Shown: piece after piece, positions 62,426 through 64,000 of the stretch
Layout of the letters: every line of letters begins with the position of its first letter
Numbering within the stretch: position 1 is the first letter of the stretch
Assembly (NCBI RefSeq): GCF_051014685.1
Contig: NW_027478721.1
Location: 310,001-374,000 of the forward strand
Direction: 5' to 3'
DNA from: Ptiloglossa arizonensis
Taxonomy: Eukaryota > Arthropoda > Insecta > Hymenoptera > Colletidae
DNA length: 64,000 nucleotides
Notes under the pieces: model-generated
Databases searched by the model: none
What the model was told of the DNA's origin: nothing
What the model saw: only the letters and a program-made list of their open reading frames with translations
Program-made: the position numbers and the translations under genes

Positions 62426-63662
62426 TCAGACTCAGCAGGAATTTTTGGGTTTGGTCAATCCGTTCGCGAGATATGGGACTTTGAAGCTAAGAAATGGTTG
62501 AGAAGGCAAAAAATTTTTCGCAATTCTGCTGCTCCAAACGCTTAACCAGAATGGGCTAGGGAAAAAATACGCATACCGTTGTAATCGGGCGAGTTTCTAC
62601 TTTCAGACGCAACAGGAATTTTTGGGTTAGGTCAATCCGTTCGCGAGATATGGGAGTTTGAAGCCAAGAAATGGTTGATAAGGCAAAAAATTTTTCGCAA
62701 TTCTGCTGCTCCAAACGCTTAACCAGAATGGCCTAGGGAAAAAATACACATACCATTGTAATCGGGCGAGTTTCTACTTTCAGATGCAACAGGAATTTTT
62801 GGGTTAGGTCAATCCGTTCGCGAGATATGGGAGTTTGAAGCCAGGAAATGGTTAAAGAAGGCAAAAAATTTTTCGCAATTCTGTTGCTCCAAACGCTTAA
62901 CCAGAATGGCCTAGGGAAAAAATACACATACCGTTGTAATCGGGCGAGTTTCTACTTTCAGATGCAATAGGAATTTTCGGGTTATGTCAATCCGTTCGCG
63001 AGATATGGGAGTTTGAAGCCAAGAAATGGTTGAGAAGGCAAAACATTTTTCGCAATTCTGATGCTCCAAACGCTTAACCAGAATGGCCTAGTGAAAAAAT
63101 ACGCATATCGTTGTAATCGGGCGAGTTTCTACTTTCAGACTCAGCAGGAATTTTTGGGTTTGGTCAATCCGTTCGCGAGATATGGGACTTTGAAGCTAAG
63201 AAATGGTTGAGAAGACAAAAAATTTTTCGCAATTCTGCTGCTCCAAACGCTTAACCAGAATGGGCTAGGGTAAAAATACACATACCGTTGTAATCGGGCG
63301 AGTTTCTACTTTCACACGCAACAGGAATTTTTGTGTTAGGTCAATCCGTTCGCGAGATATGGCAGATTGAAGCCAAGAAATGGTTGATAAGGCAAACAAT
63401 TTTTCGCAATTCTGCTGCTCCAAACGTTTAACCACAATGGCCTAGGGAAAAAATACACATACCATTGTAATCGGGCGAGTTTCTACTTTCAGGTGCAATA
63501 GGAATTTTTGGGTTAGGTCAATCCGTCGCGAGATATGGGAGTTTGAAACCAAGAAATGGTTGAGAAGGCAAAAAATTTTTCGCACTTCTGCTGCTCCAAA
63601 CGCTAACCAGAATGGGCTAGGGAAAAAATACGCATACCGTTGTAATCGGGCGAGTTTCTACT
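61262..63662 (+). repeat. Tandem duplication of a 7-monomer (1238-bp) unit
   Basis: 61262-62424 matches 62500-63662 at +1238 bp: the 178-bp monomer at 61495/62733 and AACGTTTAACC at 62185/63423. After 63662 the sequence resumes the order found after 60480 (offset about 3182 bp; GGCACATTGAATCC at 60532/63714) and runs off the end of the window. Confidence 0.88.
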
Positions 63663-64000
63663 TTCACGCGCAACAGGAATTTTTGGGTTAGGTCAATCCG
63701 TTCGCGAGATATGGCACATTGAATCCAAGAAATGGTTGATAAGGCAAAAAATTTTTCGCAATTCTGCTGCTCCAAACGCTTAACCAGAATGGCCTAAGGA
63801 AAAAATACACATACCGTTGTAATCGGGCGAGTTTCTACTTTCAGACGCAACAGGAATTTTTGGGTTAGGTCAATCCGTTCGCGAGATATGGGAGTTTGAA
63901 GCCAAGAAATGGTTGAGAAGGCAAAAAATTTTTCGCAATTCTGCTGCTCCAAACGCTTAACCAGAATGACCTAGGGAAAAAATACACATACCGTTGTAAT
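63663..64000 (+). repeat. Array continues past the window end
   Basis: CACGCGCAACAGG, GGCACATTGAATCC, CCTAAGG and ATGACCTAGGG monomers in the same order as 60481-60818. The last base lies inside a monomer, so no array edge is reached. Confidence 0.9.

Larger units (their letters stand above)
1..64000 (+). repeat. Satellite DNA array, ~177-bp monomer, about 361 head-to-tail copies
   Basis: The same unit repeats from the first to the last base. Landmark spacings measured directly (the G after CCTA at 91, 269, 446, 623, 800, 976, 1153, 1330, 1508, 1685, 1863, 2040, 2218) are 176, 177 or 178 bp. The last landmark is at 63974, which gives 361 periods with a net shortfall of about 14 bp, so there is no room for a sizeable foreign insertion. 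All copies lie in one orientation. Consensus order within the monomer: GTTCGCGAG landmark, AAGAAATGG, an A6T5 tract, CTGCTGCTCCAAACGC, GGCCTAGGG, A6, ACCGTTGTAATCGGGCG, CTACTTTCAG, AATTTTTGGG, TCAATCC. Consensus G+C is about 42%. The window begins and ends inside a monomer. Tandem satellites of 150-180 bp are typical of eukaryotic centromeres; that role is inferred here, not shown. Confidence 0.99.

Noticed and set aside
1..64000. CRISPR array or bacterial repeat
   Set aside because: The 177-bp unit has no repeat/spacer division: the whole unit is repeated and there are no unique spacers or cas genes.
1..64000. Relationship to maize CentC or knob satellites through AAGAAATGGTT
   Set aside because: An agreement of about 11 bases recalled from memory is too short and the rest does not align. 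No species assignment is justified.

Overview
The whole 64 kb window is one uninterrupted array of tandem satellite DNA. I found no protein-coding gene, RNA gene, transposon, CRISPR array or unique sequence. Every monomer lies in the same orientation. The consensus monomer is 177 bp, with 176- and 178-bp variants and some 175-bp ones, and about 42% G+C by hand count. About 361 periods fit between the first and last copies of the same landmark (positions 91 and 63974), and the accumulated length error is only about 14 bp. The window starts and ends inside a monomer, so the array continues on both sides.

This points to a eukaryotic nuclear genome, most likely a centromeric or pericentromeric block. 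The species is not identifiable from what I can see. CpG is not depleted (8 per consensus monomer against about 7.5 expected), which argues against old, heavily methylated vertebrate-type DNA, or else reflects very recent homogenisation. Monomer coordinates below count the G of the GTTCGCGAG landmark as 1; a typical monomer is 37338-37514.

The most interesting feature is a 17-bp element at monomer 1-17 that matches 8 of the 9 essential positions of the mammalian CENP-B box (NTTCGNNNNANNCGGGN). A weaker second match (7 of 9) lies at monomer 113-129. Some subfamilies break the first element, by a 1-bp deletion or by a change in the GGG block. The array is therefore a mixture of more box-like and less box-like monomers, as in alpha satellite.

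Layout: ~1.3-4.7 kb is a dimeric array (355 bp = 177+178). 7.3-12 kb holds a segment duplicated at 2830 bp. 11.6-13.3 kb is a 5-monomer (883 bp) tandem duplication, itself inside a 27-monomer (4775 bp) duplication covering ~12.3-21.3 kb. 21.3-29 kb is a mosaic of those same segments with 3-monomer (532 bp) and 4-monomer (707 bp) tandem duplications. 29-35 kb contains copies of material from 6-8 kb and a fresh single-monomer duplication. 35-45 kb is built from 7-, 8-, 11-, 20- and 5-monomer duplications. 49-52.3 kb is three copies of a 6-monomer unit. 52.5-53.7 kb is a 3-monomer repeat. 55.3-64 kb is a nested series of duplications of 19, 11 and 7 monomers sharing private variants.

No single higher-order repeat runs through the window. 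The pattern is a mosaic of in-register duplications of many sizes, which is what ongoing unequal exchange or template switching would produce. The many short open frames come from a monomer of 3 x 59 bases and are not genes.
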